From Siphonodentalium dalli (taxonomy: Eukaryota; Mollusca; Scaphopoda; Gadilida; Siphonodentaliidae): a stretch of 64,000 nt of DNA. Shown piece by piece: positions 29,901 through 35,244 of the stretch (within the stretch, counting starts at the first letter, position 1; the number at the start of each line of letters is the position of its first letter). The stretch spans positions 65,847,127 to 65,911,126 of the forward strand of contig CP136061.1 of NCBI GenBank assembly GCA_032622095.1, in the 5' to 3' direction. The position numbers were made by a program, and so were the translations under genes. Under the pieces are notes generated by a model. It was not told where the DNA came from. It searched no databases and saw only the letters and a list, made by a program, of their open reading frames with translations.

Positions 29901-31195
29901 ATTAATCTCTAAAATAATTGACATGAGATCAACAAGAGGTTGCACATCGGGTACTAAATACCCTGACAGTGCCAAATTGAAACATAGGCAGAGCAGAAAA
30001 AACATTTAAAATAAGCAAAGAAGGATAACTATAGAACTCTTTTGAGAGAAGTCATGATGGCGAATCTCCATACCAAACTTCATTCAGATCTGATAACCCA
30101 TGGCTGAGATATCTGCACAGATGGACAAAATAATAGATTTCAAGATAAACAAAGAAGGATAACTCTAGAATGGAAAATTCGAATGATGCCATTTGCCCCT
30201 CTTTTAAAATCAGTCACAATGGCGAACCCCCATACCAAATTTCATTCAGATCCGATAGATGAATTAATTAGCTCCCTGTTAAATGTAATATAGGCAGTGC
30301 ATATCATGCAGGTGCAAGCTTATGCAATCAAAGAGATTAAGATAGAAGAAGTAGCTTATACAAGCCGTTGCCATTCATGTAAACAAACATTGGTCAGGTG
30401 TGTTTTTGTTGATGAGAAAATAATTATATTCAAAATAGAACTCAAGATTTTACACCACAAATATCTGGTGAGATTGAATCGTAATTACATGGAAACATGT
30501 GATTGATTATTTAGATAATCAAGATACTTAAAATGACCCAGATGTGTGATTAGAGTTGATATCATGTATCCACTGGGATAGATTTTGCACATTTTCCCAG
30601 GAAACCACCACTGCTTTTGAGCTAATAGTAATTGTATTGACAGCATAAGAAATACAATAGCAATGTGTTCTGAAAGTAATATGTGAATCATCTTTATCAT
30701 CTTAACACTAGGACTGTAACAATACACTTGGTAATGATACAATACAAATCACAATACACGATCATGATAAAATACATATCACGATACACTAAATAAGTGT
30801 TCTCAAATGATTTACTACCTGAATTAATAGAACCAACTTGTTTATAACTGAAGATAGGATTTATTTTTAACTAATGTGCAGTTTAATAGTTAGCAAGATG
30901 AGTCAACACATATAATAGACATGTAAACTTGAGACAACATTGCAGGCTTTAATTGCTCTATTAAACATGCCCATGTTTCAGAAATTACTTAATTTACTGT
31001 GTCATGATACACATAACACATGTATCATTTGAAAGCGTATCATGATACATTGAATTCACAATGAAAAGATACAGTCCTATTTAACAACTGGCTAAATCTA
31101 AATAACCAACCCATGACTTTAATATAAAATAAAACATACCGCCTTATGCATATCATATTCTTCTTCTTTCTCTGAGAGTGCATCCAGGTTCTTAG
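320..31195 (-). CDS. Unidentified multi-exon gene, acidic coiled-coil protein (16 exons seen, both ends missing)
   Basis: Sixteen exons join with agreeing phases (about 2.26 kb coding, 753 residues): 31140-31195, 29058-29198, 28288-28379, 27745-27913, 27153-27283, 22397-22517, 19589-19738, 17986-18186, 17093-17141, 15602-15629, 14844-15015, 14003-14288, 6694-6875, 4481-4560, 2192-2485, 320-428. In order the protein has a charged helix, a Ser/Asp acidic tract, a helical region with NWEKLFAKV and GHGRRWKFLIEAI, a second acidic Ser/Asp/Glu tract, a Lys/Glu/Ala linker, a folded-looking part (VTFDLDYAFCTGNPGV, then MATIDIQDIREL), LPIKFYWTRRQKPRTF, a Glu-rich part, and a coiled coil passing into Gln- and Ser/Pro-rich sequence. 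No signal peptide or membrane segment is seen. I do not recognise the family. Acidic tracts and coiled coils suggest an intracellular scaffold or cytoskeletal protein, which is a guess. The first exon and the C-terminus are missing. Confidence 0.82.
429..1222. other. Intron, nothing recognised
   Basis: AT-rich, no open frame with coding character and no clear repeat. Confidence 0.4.
1223..1686. mobile_element. Fold-back element with twin-hairpin core and different ends
   Basis: Ends are inverted repeats starting TATGTGACCCGCCATATC and continuing through the hairpin arms, about 110 bp on each side. Inside each end lies the palindromic core shared with the TTAA-CCCTTTC family (GCATTCTCTTATATATGCGA and its complement). 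Core hairpins are at about 1281-1344 and 1564-1632. The centre is unrelated single-copy-looking sequence. Confidence 0.8.
1687..2191. other. Intron, nothing recognised
   Basis: AT-rich sequence between the fold-back element and the Gln-rich exon, without coding character. Confidence 0.35.
2192..2485 (-). CDS. Unidentified gene, coiled coil then Gln-rich and Ser/Pro-rich exon
   Basis: 294 bp, acceptor TTATCTAG, donor GTAAGTTC. It encodes QIQSLIDQIQDLQHQVENQQ (coiled coil), a YYQQQQQ tract from CAA/CAG codons, then Ser-rich sequence with RTPPKSYHSR and EDTPHDEESAPQFP. The Gln tract may vary in length between individuals. Confidence 0.82.
2584..2597. repeat. Poly-G run
   Basis: A single-base G tract of about 13-14 bases, prone to length error. 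Confidence 0.8.
3085..3275. repeat. Dispersed 'ataactccactaaaaaa' repeat copy
   Basis: It contains GGGGATAACTCCACTAAAA, GACCTCATAA, a GACAGACAGACAG run, and the end CATAACTTTGTTACGGGGG. The same order of motifs recurs at 57176-57415 and 57735-57840, so this is an interspersed element, probably a SINE-like or other short retroelement. Confidence 0.55.
3334..4292. repeat. 37-bp minisatellite, about 26 units
   Basis: Unit begins AGCTGAATCTCAAGACCATG and ends GTTAGAACTAAAA, with 36/37-bp length variants and TTGG/TTAG and CATGC/CATAC variants. It lies in the intron between exons 4481-4560 and 2192-2485. Confidence 0.95.
4481..4560 (-). CDS. Unidentified gene, coiled-coil exon
   Basis: 80 bp, acceptor TATTTCAG, donor GTAAGCTA. 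It encodes ETVSINQFEEMENMHKEE and INNIQNEY, the start of a heptad-like coiled coil continued in the next exon. Confidence 0.8.
5447..5940. repeat. 26-bp minisatellite, 19 units
   Basis: Unit TGCTTATCAGACTATTAT plus CATTTTGC, with T/C variation at one position. Because 26 is not a multiple of three and the unit has no stop in any plus frame, all three frames stay open and create false ORFs rich in Leu, Ile and Tyr. Intronic. Confidence 0.95.
5989..6225. mobile_element. TTAA-CCCTTTCT MITE (family B), right end lost
   Basis: Starts TTAACCCTTTCTTTATTAAA and carries the TACTCATTGATGAGTAGTTCC and TTATTATCTGAACATTTCCC segments shared with the complete copy at 61815-62074. Its right end is cut where a family C element begins. 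Confidence 0.7.
6229..6648. mobile_element. Family C inverted-repeat MITE, nearly full length
   Basis: About 420 bp, with inverted ends CAAATAGTGTGTCTGTCATT at left and AATGACAGACGCACTATTTG at right. The subterminal segments GAATGAGGTCC and GGTGAATTTAGTGATGCTA, and the central AAACTGAACAGAAGGGAAAA, recur in the other copies. No coding capacity. Confidence 0.8.
6694..6875 (-). CDS. Unidentified gene, exon with DLVFDLTGINLRVT
   Basis: Acceptor TTTTCCAG. It encodes TNDVTDLVFDLTGINLRVTS, then a Glu/Pro-rich stretch. The 3' border is uncertain. GTTTAT (exon end 6694) and GTACCT (exon end 6706) are both phase 0, and if neither is used the frame runs to TGA at 6661-6663, giving an alternative C-terminus YSYNFTSMK. 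Confidence 0.75.
7045..7300. repeat. Dispersed repeat, copy 1 (pair with 55018-55262)
   Basis: Shares with 55018-55262, in the same order, TTAGGCCAAAAAAA, the TCTCAGGCAATTTTTTTC segment, a T-rich TTTTTTTCTGCCCAT, a TGACATTGTACTACC segment and GGGATTACCTA. Non-coding. Confidence 0.6.
8101..8205. repeat. Tandem duplication of about 55 bp
   Basis: Two units of ACTATATCCTGAATCGCGTA with ATTCCACATCAGTAGCGCC, differing by a few bases. Confidence 0.75.
8434..8689. mobile_element. Twin-hairpin TTAA-CCCTTTC MITE (family A), complete
   Basis: Bounded by TTAA at both ends, with inverted ends CCCTTTCATGACTGGAGC and GCTCCAGTCATGAAA (right end carries a small insertion before AAGGGTTAA). Inside are two separate palindromes, each with the arm GCATTCTCTTATATATGCGA and its complement around a CTCCCATAGGGAG centre. 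TTAA target sites and CCC-starting ends are typical of piggyBac-type elements. Non-coding and about 256 bp. Confidence 0.85.
8909..8948. repeat. (GA)n microsatellite
   Basis: About 18 GA dinucleotides after GATCGA, just left of the gypsy insertion. Confidence 0.95.
9063..9258 (+). repeat. 5' LTR of the gypsy element
   Basis: 196 bp, TGTTATATATCGGG to AACATAACA. It differs from the 3' LTR by about three substitutions and one GA indel. It contains TATAAAA at 9161-9167 (likely promoter) and AATAAA at 9196-9201 (likely polyadenylation signal). Confidence 0.93.
9161..9167 (+). promoter_or_regulatory. TATA box in the 5' LTR
   Basis: TATAAAA about 30 bp upstream of the expected start within the LTR. 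Also present in the 3' LTR. Confidence 0.65.
9259..9276 (+). other. Primer binding site
   Basis: TGGTGTCAGAAGTTAATC lies directly after the 5' LTR. The TGG start fits pairing with a tRNA 3' CCA end. TGGTGTCAGAAGT resembles the tRNA-Leu type used by some gypsy elements. Confidence 0.7.
9448..9634 (-). repeat. Inverted internal copy of the gypsy 3' end
   Basis: Reverse complement of 13254-13444. It contains the 3' untranslated stretch, the purine tract and the first ~22 bases of the LTR with the terminal TG intact. It begins just after the ATGGCGACAAACAATGG that looks like the gag start and ends just before the open gag remnant at 9653. Confidence 0.9.
9653..10753 (+). pseudogene. Gypsy gag 3' part, protease and start of reverse transcriptase
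   Basis: One open frame to TGA at 10751-10753. It starts in a capsid-like segment (VDEFVTDLKRLSLDCEYG), passes two CX2CX3HX4C zinc knuckles at 9965-10003 and 10022-10060, then an aspartic protease with the catalytic D-S-G at 10220-10228, then the N-terminal reverse transcriptase (MVVVPKPNGK). The gag N-terminal half is absent because of the inverted insertion at 9448-9634. Confidence 0.9.
10754..11250 (+). pseudogene. Gypsy reverse transcriptase core
   Basis: Continues in the same frame after the stop at 10751. It shows DPRDLNTAIKREHYQMP, FSVVDVKSAFW and LPFGVNSAQE. A second in-frame TGA at 11024 precedes the catalytic box, seen as MLVDDILV at 11045-11068. The frame changes near 11160. Confidence 0.88.
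11254..11764 (+). pseudogene. Gypsy RT connection and RNase H
   Basis: Two overlapping frames. 11254-11472 has LGMFTYLTQF typical of the RT-RNase H connection. 11459-11764 has VDLSKDAMGV, RPIAYASKAL, NYSVIEKEFL and QSDHRALEII, the RNase H motifs of gypsy pol. Stop at 11762. Confidence 0.88.
11765..12742 (+). pseudogene. Gypsy integrase
   Basis: After a linker with a TAA at 11924-11926, an open frame from 11930 to TGA at 12740. It has the HHCC zinc motif (HEGHFGMEK, then CDVCQ), then the DDE core with Asp at 12338 and Asp at 12497. The expected third catalytic Glu, in the SNGF-x-E context, is Asp here (GAC at 12605-12607). Confidence 0.9.
12813..13157 (+). pseudogene. Gypsy integrase C-terminal domain, frame-shifted
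   Basis: Another frame carrying KWEAANVLTAHTG, PRSYNIQ and GGIYRRNRRHI, the usual C-terminal end of gypsy integrases. It ends at TAG 13155-13157. Confidence 0.8.
13400..13420 (+). other. Polypurine tract region before the 3' LTR
   Basis: TTAAAAACAGGGAGA directly upstream of the 3' LTR. Confidence 0.6.
13421..13614 (+). repeat. 3' LTR of the gypsy element
   Basis: 194 bp. The first bases read TT where the 5' LTR has TG, and it ends CA followed by the target duplication AATGT. Confidence 0.93.
14003..14288 (-). CDS. Unidentified gene, exon with LPIKFYWTRRQKPRTF
   Basis: 286 bp, acceptor TCTTCCAG. The donor is the weak GTACCT at 14001-14002. It encodes NMPIVYLPPPKGDDN, an acidic stretch, MDPAPYTVYPL and LPIKFYWTRRQKPRTFNRQI. 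One base is left over, which exactly fits exon 6694-6875 beyond the gypsy insertion. Confidence 0.82.
14421..14638. mobile_element. Family D palindromic MITE, mariner-like, complete
   Basis: A near-perfect fold-back of about 216 bp bounded by TA, with ends CAGTAATGCCCTAAGTAATC. Arms run nearly to the centre (GAAAGCTCTC / GAGAGCTTTC). TA targets plus CAGT ends are typical of Tc1/mariner-type elements. Other copies are at 20645, 40046 and 54300. Confidence 0.88.
14844..15015 (-). CDS. Unidentified gene, exon with VTFDLDYAFCTGNPGV
   Basis: 172 bp, acceptor TTCTCAG, donor GTGAGTAT. It encodes FAEVTFDLDYAFCTGNPGVS, then RAEKIIQLSMHEGKFEEMF and MATIDIQDIREL. Strong coding character. Confidence 0.85.
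15099..15275. mobile_element. Family A MITE, partial (both outer ends lost)
   Basis: Retains ACCCTGTGCCAATGCATTCT, the CTTGTAAGCCAGTG spacer and the second hairpin, but neither TTAA-CCCTTTC end is clear. Confidence 0.75.
15602..15629 (-). CDS. Unidentified gene, 28-bp micro-exon
   Basis: 28 bp, acceptor CCCTTTCAG, donor GTATGTAC. It encodes KEQSEYKDK with the shared codon, and it is the only segment found that reconciles the phases of its neighbours (1 in, 2 out). Confidence 0.65.
15683..15986. repeat. 38-bp minisatellite, 8 identical units
   Basis: Unit CATTGTCACAAGGTATCTAA plus CAATCATACCCTGCCTTT, repeated exactly eight times with no differences noticed, so recently expanded. It lies about 55 bp upstream (transcript sense) of the 28-bp exon. 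Confidence 0.95.
16182..16310. repeat. Short degenerate tandem repeat (GCAGGCAGGTTTTTAT)
   Basis: Three spaced copies of CAGGCAGGTTTTTAT with A/T-rich spacers. Confidence 0.6.
17093..17141 (-). CDS. Unidentified gene, Lys/Glu/Ala linker exon
   Basis: 49 bp, acceptor TTTTTCAG, donor GTAAGAAT. It encodes EPDEKKKAEAKKAESE and one spare base. Confidence 0.72.
17986..18186 (-). CDS. Unidentified gene, 67-codon exon
   Basis: 201 bp, phase 0 at both ends, acceptor TTCTTTAG, donor GTGATTA. It encodes KVRFKETKIVKPE, then PDYEEFLQARIYAPEDVKF, FKYASQVHR and LLDTLDKQ. Looks folded rather than low-complexity. Confidence 0.84.
18290..18451. repeat. 39/40-bp minisatellite, 4 units
   Basis: Unit TTTTGATATATATAATTTTT plus AACGACTATTGAGTGTGTG. 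Confidence 0.92.
18547..18634. repeat. 44-bp tandem duplication
   Basis: AAGGTGTCATTTGTGTACAA plus ATGTAATTGTATTTGTAATT, twice. Confidence 0.85.
18728..18848. mobile_element. Family C MITE, short palindromic copy
   Basis: Left end CAAGCCTGGAAATAGTATG, then GCAGAATGAGGTCCCC, a central TATCCCGCACGGTGGGCTA, and the inverted CACCCTCTGGGAACCTCAT. The outer right end is missing. Confidence 0.7.
18943..19156. mobile_element. Family A MITE, left end lost
   Basis: Two hairpins, then CACAGGGTTTTCGCAAAATT and AAGCTCCAGTCATGCACGGG followed by TTAA. Confidence 0.78.
19589..19738 (-). CDS. Unidentified gene, acidic Ser/Asp/Glu exon
   Basis: 150 bp, 50 codons, phase 0 at both ends, acceptor GTTACAG, donor GTGGGTG. 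It encodes DAEEDDKAKSSVLSDSEGEE, then PPEVPGISIPGN and SDISSLRSEK. Likely disordered. Confidence 0.83.
19795..19856. mobile_element. Family C MITE end fragment
   Basis: CAAATAGTGTGTCTGTCATT followed by GCAGAATGAGTTCCCC. Only one end is present. Confidence 0.6.
19870..20640. repeat. Degenerate tandem array, about 165-bp period, 5 units
   Basis: The motif AGTCAAACAAGGGCCGTAAC and a following TCTGGTAAAAATGAATGGA recur at about 19931, 20094, 20263, 20434 and 20597 (spacings 163-171). Each is followed by GACGAAAC and a segment with ATCCGATGATCC. Units are well diverged, so the array is old. Confidence 0.8.
20645..20861. mobile_element. Family D palindromic MITE, complete
   Basis: TA-bounded fold-back, ends CAGTAATGCTCTAAGTAATC, inserted at the end of the 165-bp array. 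Confidence 0.85.
21706..22095. repeat. Long fold-back: two 153-bp inverted arms, 84-bp loop
   Basis: 21706-21858 pairs with 21943-22095 without gaps and with only about four mismatches, all transitions. Arm starts CATTACATCGTATTGAAGT. Transcribed as RNA it would form a hairpin of about 150 bp. No other copy is seen in the window. Confidence 0.9.
22397..22517 (-). CDS. Unidentified gene, acidic exon
   Basis: 121 bp, acceptor ATTTCAG, donor GTATGTTC. One base completes the previous codon, then LEHVQQYTKSLDQSSDSES and TPDSDKEDS. The phase fits a direct join to 27153-27283. Confidence 0.82.
22722..22895. mobile_element. Family A MITE, left end lost
   Basis: Second hairpin complete, then AACAGGGTTTTTGCTAAATT, CAGGAAGCTCCAGTCATG and AAAGTTAA at the right end. 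Confidence 0.78.
23438..23830. repeat. Palindrome-rich repeat, family F (AAGCACTCGAAGGCTT)
   Basis: It begins CACCCCTTACCGA and holds several nested palindromes: CGAAGGCTTATTAAGCCTTC, an inverted pair around GCTCATTTAAATAAGTCGGC, and CTTCGAAG centres. It is related to 26371-26680 by the AAGCACTCGA and CCTTACC/GGTAAGG motifs. Confidence 0.65.
24251..26370. other. Long intron stretch, nothing coding recognised
   Basis: Very AT-rich. It contains short repeated TTCCTATAGGAAAT-like words around 24730-24780 and 25910-26010 but no exon with matching phase and no known element. Confidence 0.4.
26371..26680. repeat. Family F repeat with AAGCACTCGAGTCCTAAGCG array
   Basis: Three to four units of about 56 bp, each containing AAGCACTCGAGTCCTAAGCG, its partial complement GAGTGCTTA and TGTGATCGATAT. 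It ends with the palindrome GAAGGCTTATTAAGCCTTC and GGTAAGGGA. Confidence 0.75.
27153..27283 (-). CDS. Unidentified gene, exon with NWEKLFAKV and GRRWKFLIEAI
   Basis: 131 bp, acceptor ATTCCAG, donor GTAAGAAAG, leaving two bases. It encodes SKRVAKEKRVMNWEKLFAK, then TKGHGRRWKFLIEAIKQK. A basic, Trp-containing, well-formed protein segment that would make a good search query. Confidence 0.83.
27375..27605. mobile_element. Family B MITE, degraded
   Basis: TAACCCTTTTTGACTAAATAC, then CTCATTGACAAGTAGTTCC, GGAAATGTTC and, at the other end, TATACTTTTGTAACTAGGTG. The right TTAA end is lost. Confidence 0.65.
27745..27913 (-). CDS. Unidentified gene, helical exon
   Basis: 169 bp, acceptor TTTGTAG, donor GTAATTG. 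It encodes LSDLNMPVNELVRLVRVY, then a Lys/Leu-rich helix with KRLQLVDAH at the end. The phase fits both neighbours. Confidence 0.82.
28288..28379 (-). CDS. Unidentified gene, helical exon
   Basis: 92 bp, acceptor ATTTTAG, donor GTCAGTT, leaving AG. It encodes LLELKDDLLEHTLPPTLL and ends TTTGKVFR. Confidence 0.8.
28440..28685. mobile_element. Family B MITE
   Basis: CTTTACTAAATACTCATTAA at left and GTGGGAGAATATATTTAGTA with AAAAGGTTAA at right. The internal hairpin arm AGATAATAAGTTCAACAAAT is present. Confidence 0.7.
29058..29198 (-). CDS. Unidentified gene, acidic Ser/Asp exon
   Basis: 141 bp, 47 codons, phase 0 at both ends, acceptor TTGTAG, donor GTGAGC. It encodes QQSDDSSDSDGSDADEEAIK, then KFDILCDGVFNSMS and SLDE. 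Confidence 0.82.
29247..29553. mobile_element. Family A MITE with internal insertion
   Basis: TTAACCCTTCCATGGCAGGA at left, first hairpin present, then about 70 bp of extra sequence (GAGAGAGAGTG to AACCCATAAAC) interrupting the CTTG-TAAGCCAGTG spacer, then a degraded second hairpin. Confidence 0.75.
29990..30265. repeat. Two-unit degenerate tandem repeat
   Basis: Two units of about 150 bp containing AAGAAGGATAACTCTAGAA and CATACCAAATTTCATTCAGA. The wording resembles the other 'ataact(c)' repeats in the window. Confidence 0.6.
31140..31195 (-). CDS. Unidentified gene, most 5' exon found
   Basis: 56 bp, acceptor TTGTAG, donor GTATGTT. Two leading bases complete a codon, then KNLDALSEKEEEYDMHKA. 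The preceding exon must end with one spare base. No start codon is here and no upstream exon could be found. Confidence 0.7.
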
Positions 31196-31483
31196 CTACA
31201 AGTAAATCAAGGAGCAAATAATAGCGAGATTTAGATAAAAAAACTTCAAACTTCAGGCCCTATCAGCTACAAAAGGTCAGATGATTCATGTGATTACCAG
31301 ACGTTTTTGTGTATGGATAGACATAATCCATCATTTTTGAAATGCGAGAACATCTGACAATAGCATGCATCATCTGACCATTGATAGATGACAACACCTG
31401 ATATCACTGCCTTTAATCAACAAAAACACAAAACAAAAATTACCAACAAAAACAAGAAGAAAAAATCCCTGTGTCTGGAACTC

Positions 31484-31503
31484 TTTTATAGACCCCCCCC
31501 CCC
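31484..31503. repeat. Poly-C run
   Basis: ACCCCCCCCCCTA, a homopolymer of about ten bases. Its exact length may be a sequencing error point. Confidence 0.6.
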
Positions 31504-31689
31504 TAACACTAGCATATTTCAATGCCAAATACAAGGTACATTAGTCATTACGCATTATAATAGAATATACAGAACGTTCATTAAAGATCTTATTGGTGTC
31601 AAAAACAACACAAAACTTCACATTAAATATGCTATCTCAACTATATGTGTTGTATTTCCTCTTATTTGAACTTGGGTTCGGTTAATGGT

Positions 31690-31915
31690 TTATGTTAGCT
31701 TGTGTCGGCCTCTTCGATGGGTCCGCGAAGATTCGGCTGGTTGTATCGGCCGATTCTTCCTAGCTTTAGACTTATTTTGGGGAGGATTTTTTTTGGTGTT
31801 TTGTGGTTGGTTTTTTTGACATATTTTACTAAATTATATTATGTTTATAATAAAGAAAGTTTAATTGTATCTTTTATGAATTATGACATTTTTGTTGACA
31901 TATTTTTTTAATAGT
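31690..31915 (+). repeat. Short repeat copy, convergent with 32270-32485
   Basis: The translated plus strand (YNKESLIVSFMNYDI) resembles the minus strand of 32282-32485 (YKERFLSSFLNYVI), and both contain RRFG and CGGCCGA/GAATCTTCC words. The two copies face each other. Function unknown, probably a repeat rather than two genes. Confidence 0.4.
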
Positions 31916-32269
31916 TTTTACATGGATAAATCGTTATTACTTACACATTGTGTGGTAAATCCAAATATCACGTTCGAGCACTATATTAGAAATTACTATT
32001 AATAAGCATGCAAGGCAAACATAATTATAAAAGAATGTTTGATCAGGCATTCAGTTTTTTACACTCAGTTCACGTTGGCACTAAGTGTGTTTGCATAACT
32101 GGCATTGGAGTATACAGAATCATCCTAAGTTGGATGCTGATATGATATCAGTGAGAAATACTCGCTGTTTATTTTTATGTGTCTCAGAATGGTGTATATT
32201 TGAACAATGTTCTAACGAACAACCACATAGAAGGTAAATACACTGTTAATGGATAAAAAATACTATATT

Positions 32270-32485
32270 AAAAAATGCTCTTTATTCATGTCTTATCACA
32301 TAATTTAAAAAAGATGACAAGAAACGCTCTTTATACATCGTCAATATTTCATTGAAACAAAAACGGAACTTCACAATGAAAAAAGACTGGCCGAATCTTC
32401 TCAGCCTAATCTTCCCGCGACCGAAAAATACCAAGCCAAATCTTCCCGCGACCGAATCTTCCTGTTCCCTTTTCGATGAATCCAA
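32270..32485 (-). repeat. Short repeat copy, convergent with 31690-31915
   Basis: It has tandem CCGAATCTTC/CCCGCGACCGAA words and a small open frame. See the partner copy. Confidence 0.4.
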
Positions 32486-32590
32486 CTTGAACTTGGTCTT
32501 GACTTGAGTAAAGTTTGCATGTTCCGTTAATTAAAAGTATCCATGATCAAGAACCAAGATATAGAAAGATTATTTCAATATTTGTTAACA

Positions 32591-32712
32591 GGTGAAATGC
32601 GACTAATGTCCACCTCCCTCCTACCCCCAGACAAACAATACCATCAATTTAGACACTCGTTCTTTGTTCGAGCTATCGAGGAGTGGAGCAGCCTGGAGGA
32701 TGGGTCCAACTA
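32591..32712 (+). pseudogene. Possible LINE ORF2 C-terminal fragment
   Basis: Open frame reading MSTSLLPPDKQYHQF, then RHSFFVRAIEEWSSLED and a TAA. The 'RNSFFPR-I-WN-LP'-like ending is what non-LTR retrotransposon ORF2 proteins of animals commonly show at their C-terminus (from memory). It stops exactly where the 336-bp inverted repeat begins. Confidence 0.45.
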
Positions 32713-33039
32713 AACAACGAAAACAAACGAACATAAACGAACACAGGTCCAAAACGCGGAATAGAAGGGTGAAATTTGGTTTGTGTGTGCGTGTGGGTCC
32801 ACTCTATGTGTATGTGGTGTTATTTCCAACTTTGATCACTTATTTTTTTTAGTTATTAGCATTATTTGAATACAAAACTACTAAACAAGAACACAAACGA
32901 ACATAAGATTAGCCATACTGCAAAGGTGTTAATTAACTACGGCTTACTGTCTCCTTGTTAATTGCACATCTGTGAGTTGTTTTTACTGCAAGATGATTGA
33001 CAGGCAATAAAAACACGGGAAACATCAGATGTCGGCGGT
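32704..33039 (+). repeat. Inverted repeat pair, left arm
   Basis: 336 bp, starting GTCCAACTAAACAACGA and ending ACATCAGATGTCGGCGG. Its reverse complement lies at 34918-35244. The arm contains repeated AACAAACGAACATAA words and a TG-rich stretch. Confidence 0.88.
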
Positions 33040-34917
33040 ATGGTGTATGTATGAATTCATGTATGAATGTGATCCGAAGTACGAACTATTGTTTCGCACA
33101 TATACATATGGTTCTTTCTAAGTTTAATTTCGTCGTTCGAATTTCCACTTCTCCTCGATAGAGGATATTATGTTCGTTATTTTTATCAGTCGAAAAAGTT
33201 GCACATCAAATTTGTTCAACTTCCATCTTAAGATTACTACAGGTAAGGTCAGTCCCGTCGCAGTTTAGACATCGAATTGCAGCGACATGAAGTTGAACAA
33301 AATTTATGTAGTTTAATCGGCTGTTTTATAATGGACATGACAGTTCGCCAGACTTGTATCTGTTTTTCCTATTTCAATGCGGAAGTGCAGTTGTTTTCTG
33401 ATTTGAATTGGTGTAGCGAGAATATCTCAGACCACACGTATACACGTATACATGTATATGTATTATGTTTTCGGACCTTTTTCGTGTGTTGATCGATCAT
33501 ATTTTGTGGGCATGGAACTATGTCTCATGTACCCGTCCACGGTAATAACTATAACCGAGAAACCATCTTTAGAATATTGCGTTGTTGGAGAACAAATCAA
33601 TGCGACCAGCAGTCTACCAGATGGTGAACCAAAACATTATCAAAAGACCTCAACGTTGGTTATTAACTGAGTTGTTCCTTCGAAAATCCAAAAGATGGAA
33701 CCAGTCTGGCTTTCATGTTTTGTTTTTGGTGAAATTGGTTATTAGGGAAATTCTGTCACGTGTATCTACCGAAAATATTCGCTCCTTCTTCGGAAAATAA
33801 TAAATACTAGTTTAGAGGGCACCTAACCTTTTCCCAGGCTTGTCTGATACTGTGTGCGAGACATAGCTCCAAACCTCTTTTTGTTCCTATTCCTTTGAGG
33901 TTTTACAGTTGAAATATAATAGTATATGTTTAGTGTAAACATATTTTATTCCAATCATTTTACAAACATTTTACAGTAAGATAGAATAATATAAATTATA
34001 GATTGATTGGAAAGGGGATTAAACAACAAGCCCAAGGACTTTTATTAAGTTTGCTCCCCTTTTGTTTCGCATCCGCTCTTCGTTAAGTGTACCGTATGTA
34101 ACTTGATTGACCTGGGCATGCGTTAGAACTATGAGAATCACACGGATCTACTTACACATTAACCTAACTATTTAATTAGACGGTTATGATATCGTTGACA
34201 TGTTTTAGTCGATAATACAGTCTCCCCATTTGAGCCAAATAGACCAACTGAACGGAAATGGCACCATCCTTGATATTTCTGTGGCATACTAGTACTTATG
34301 TCACATTATTGCCTCCTTAACATTCTGATATATAAATATAAGAAATCACGCCATTTTCAGGCCTATATATGCATTCTTACCCATTAAATTGAAAGAGACA
34401 ACCATTCGTTTCCCAAAATGGCAAAGAATAGTGACCACTCGCTCATATACTCTAACAGAATCCCCTCACAACCCTGCGAGAGAAAATACAACATATTTCT
34501 TGATTAACTGCTGTCGATTTTAACCACATAGGCCTACATAAAATGGAGGAAAAATTCCAGGCTAGAGAGTTCTATCTCCATGTGCACTCTGATCCGGAAA
34601 CGAGACGATGGTTTCGTAAGCAAAAGGGTTCTATCTCGAACTAAACACATTTTTGTCTTTTATTATAAAACTGGCGAGTTTCTAGAACTGAGACTTCGGA
34701 TATAATAATATTTTAGTTAGCTTTAACATTTTAAAACATGATGACACATACTGAAAACGATTTACTTGGTAATTCCCATCTCAAAATTTCAACATAGATT
34801 TCCCAACAAAATGATAAATGTTGGATAGAACGTTAACGTACCATCTGATTCTCACACGACGAGAAATAAGCTCGATAAAAAGAGCAACTCAAATGTTTTG
34901 TTAGATATGCATTAAAA
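33040..34917. other. 1.9 kb spacer between inverted arms, no recognised gene
   Basis: Less AT-biased than its surroundings around 33060-33300. It has short plus-strand frames (for example 33582-33800, 72 codons, starting MLENKSMRPAVYQM) with no recognised motif. It could be the body of an element whose ends are the arms, or host DNA between two separate insertions. Confidence 0.35.
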
Positions 34918-35244
34918 CGCCGACCTCTGATGTTTCACATGTTTTATTGCCATCAGTGACAAAACTGGCAATCACCTTGCAGTAAAAACAACTCACAGAT
35001 GTGCAAAGAGTAAGCCGTAGTTAATTAACACCTTTGCAATACGGCTAATCTTATGTTCGTTTGTGTTCGTTGTTTAGTAGCTTTGTATTCAAATAATGCT
35101 AATAACTCAAAACATAAGTGATCAAAGTTGGAAATAACACCACATACACATAGAGTGGACCCACACGCACCCACAAACCAAATTTCACCCTTCTATTCCG
35201 CTTTTTGGACCTGTGTTCGTTTATGTTCGTTGTTTAGTAGGACC
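34918..35244 (-). repeat. Inverted repeat pair, right arm
   Basis: 327 bp reverse complement of 32704-33039 with scattered differences, starting CGCCGACCTCTGATGTTTC and ending GTTGTTTAGTAGGAC. Confidence 0.88.

Noticed and set aside
33582-33800. 72-codon plus-strand frame between the inverted arms
   Set aside because: Overlaps other frames of equal length and has no motif. Not enough to call a gene.
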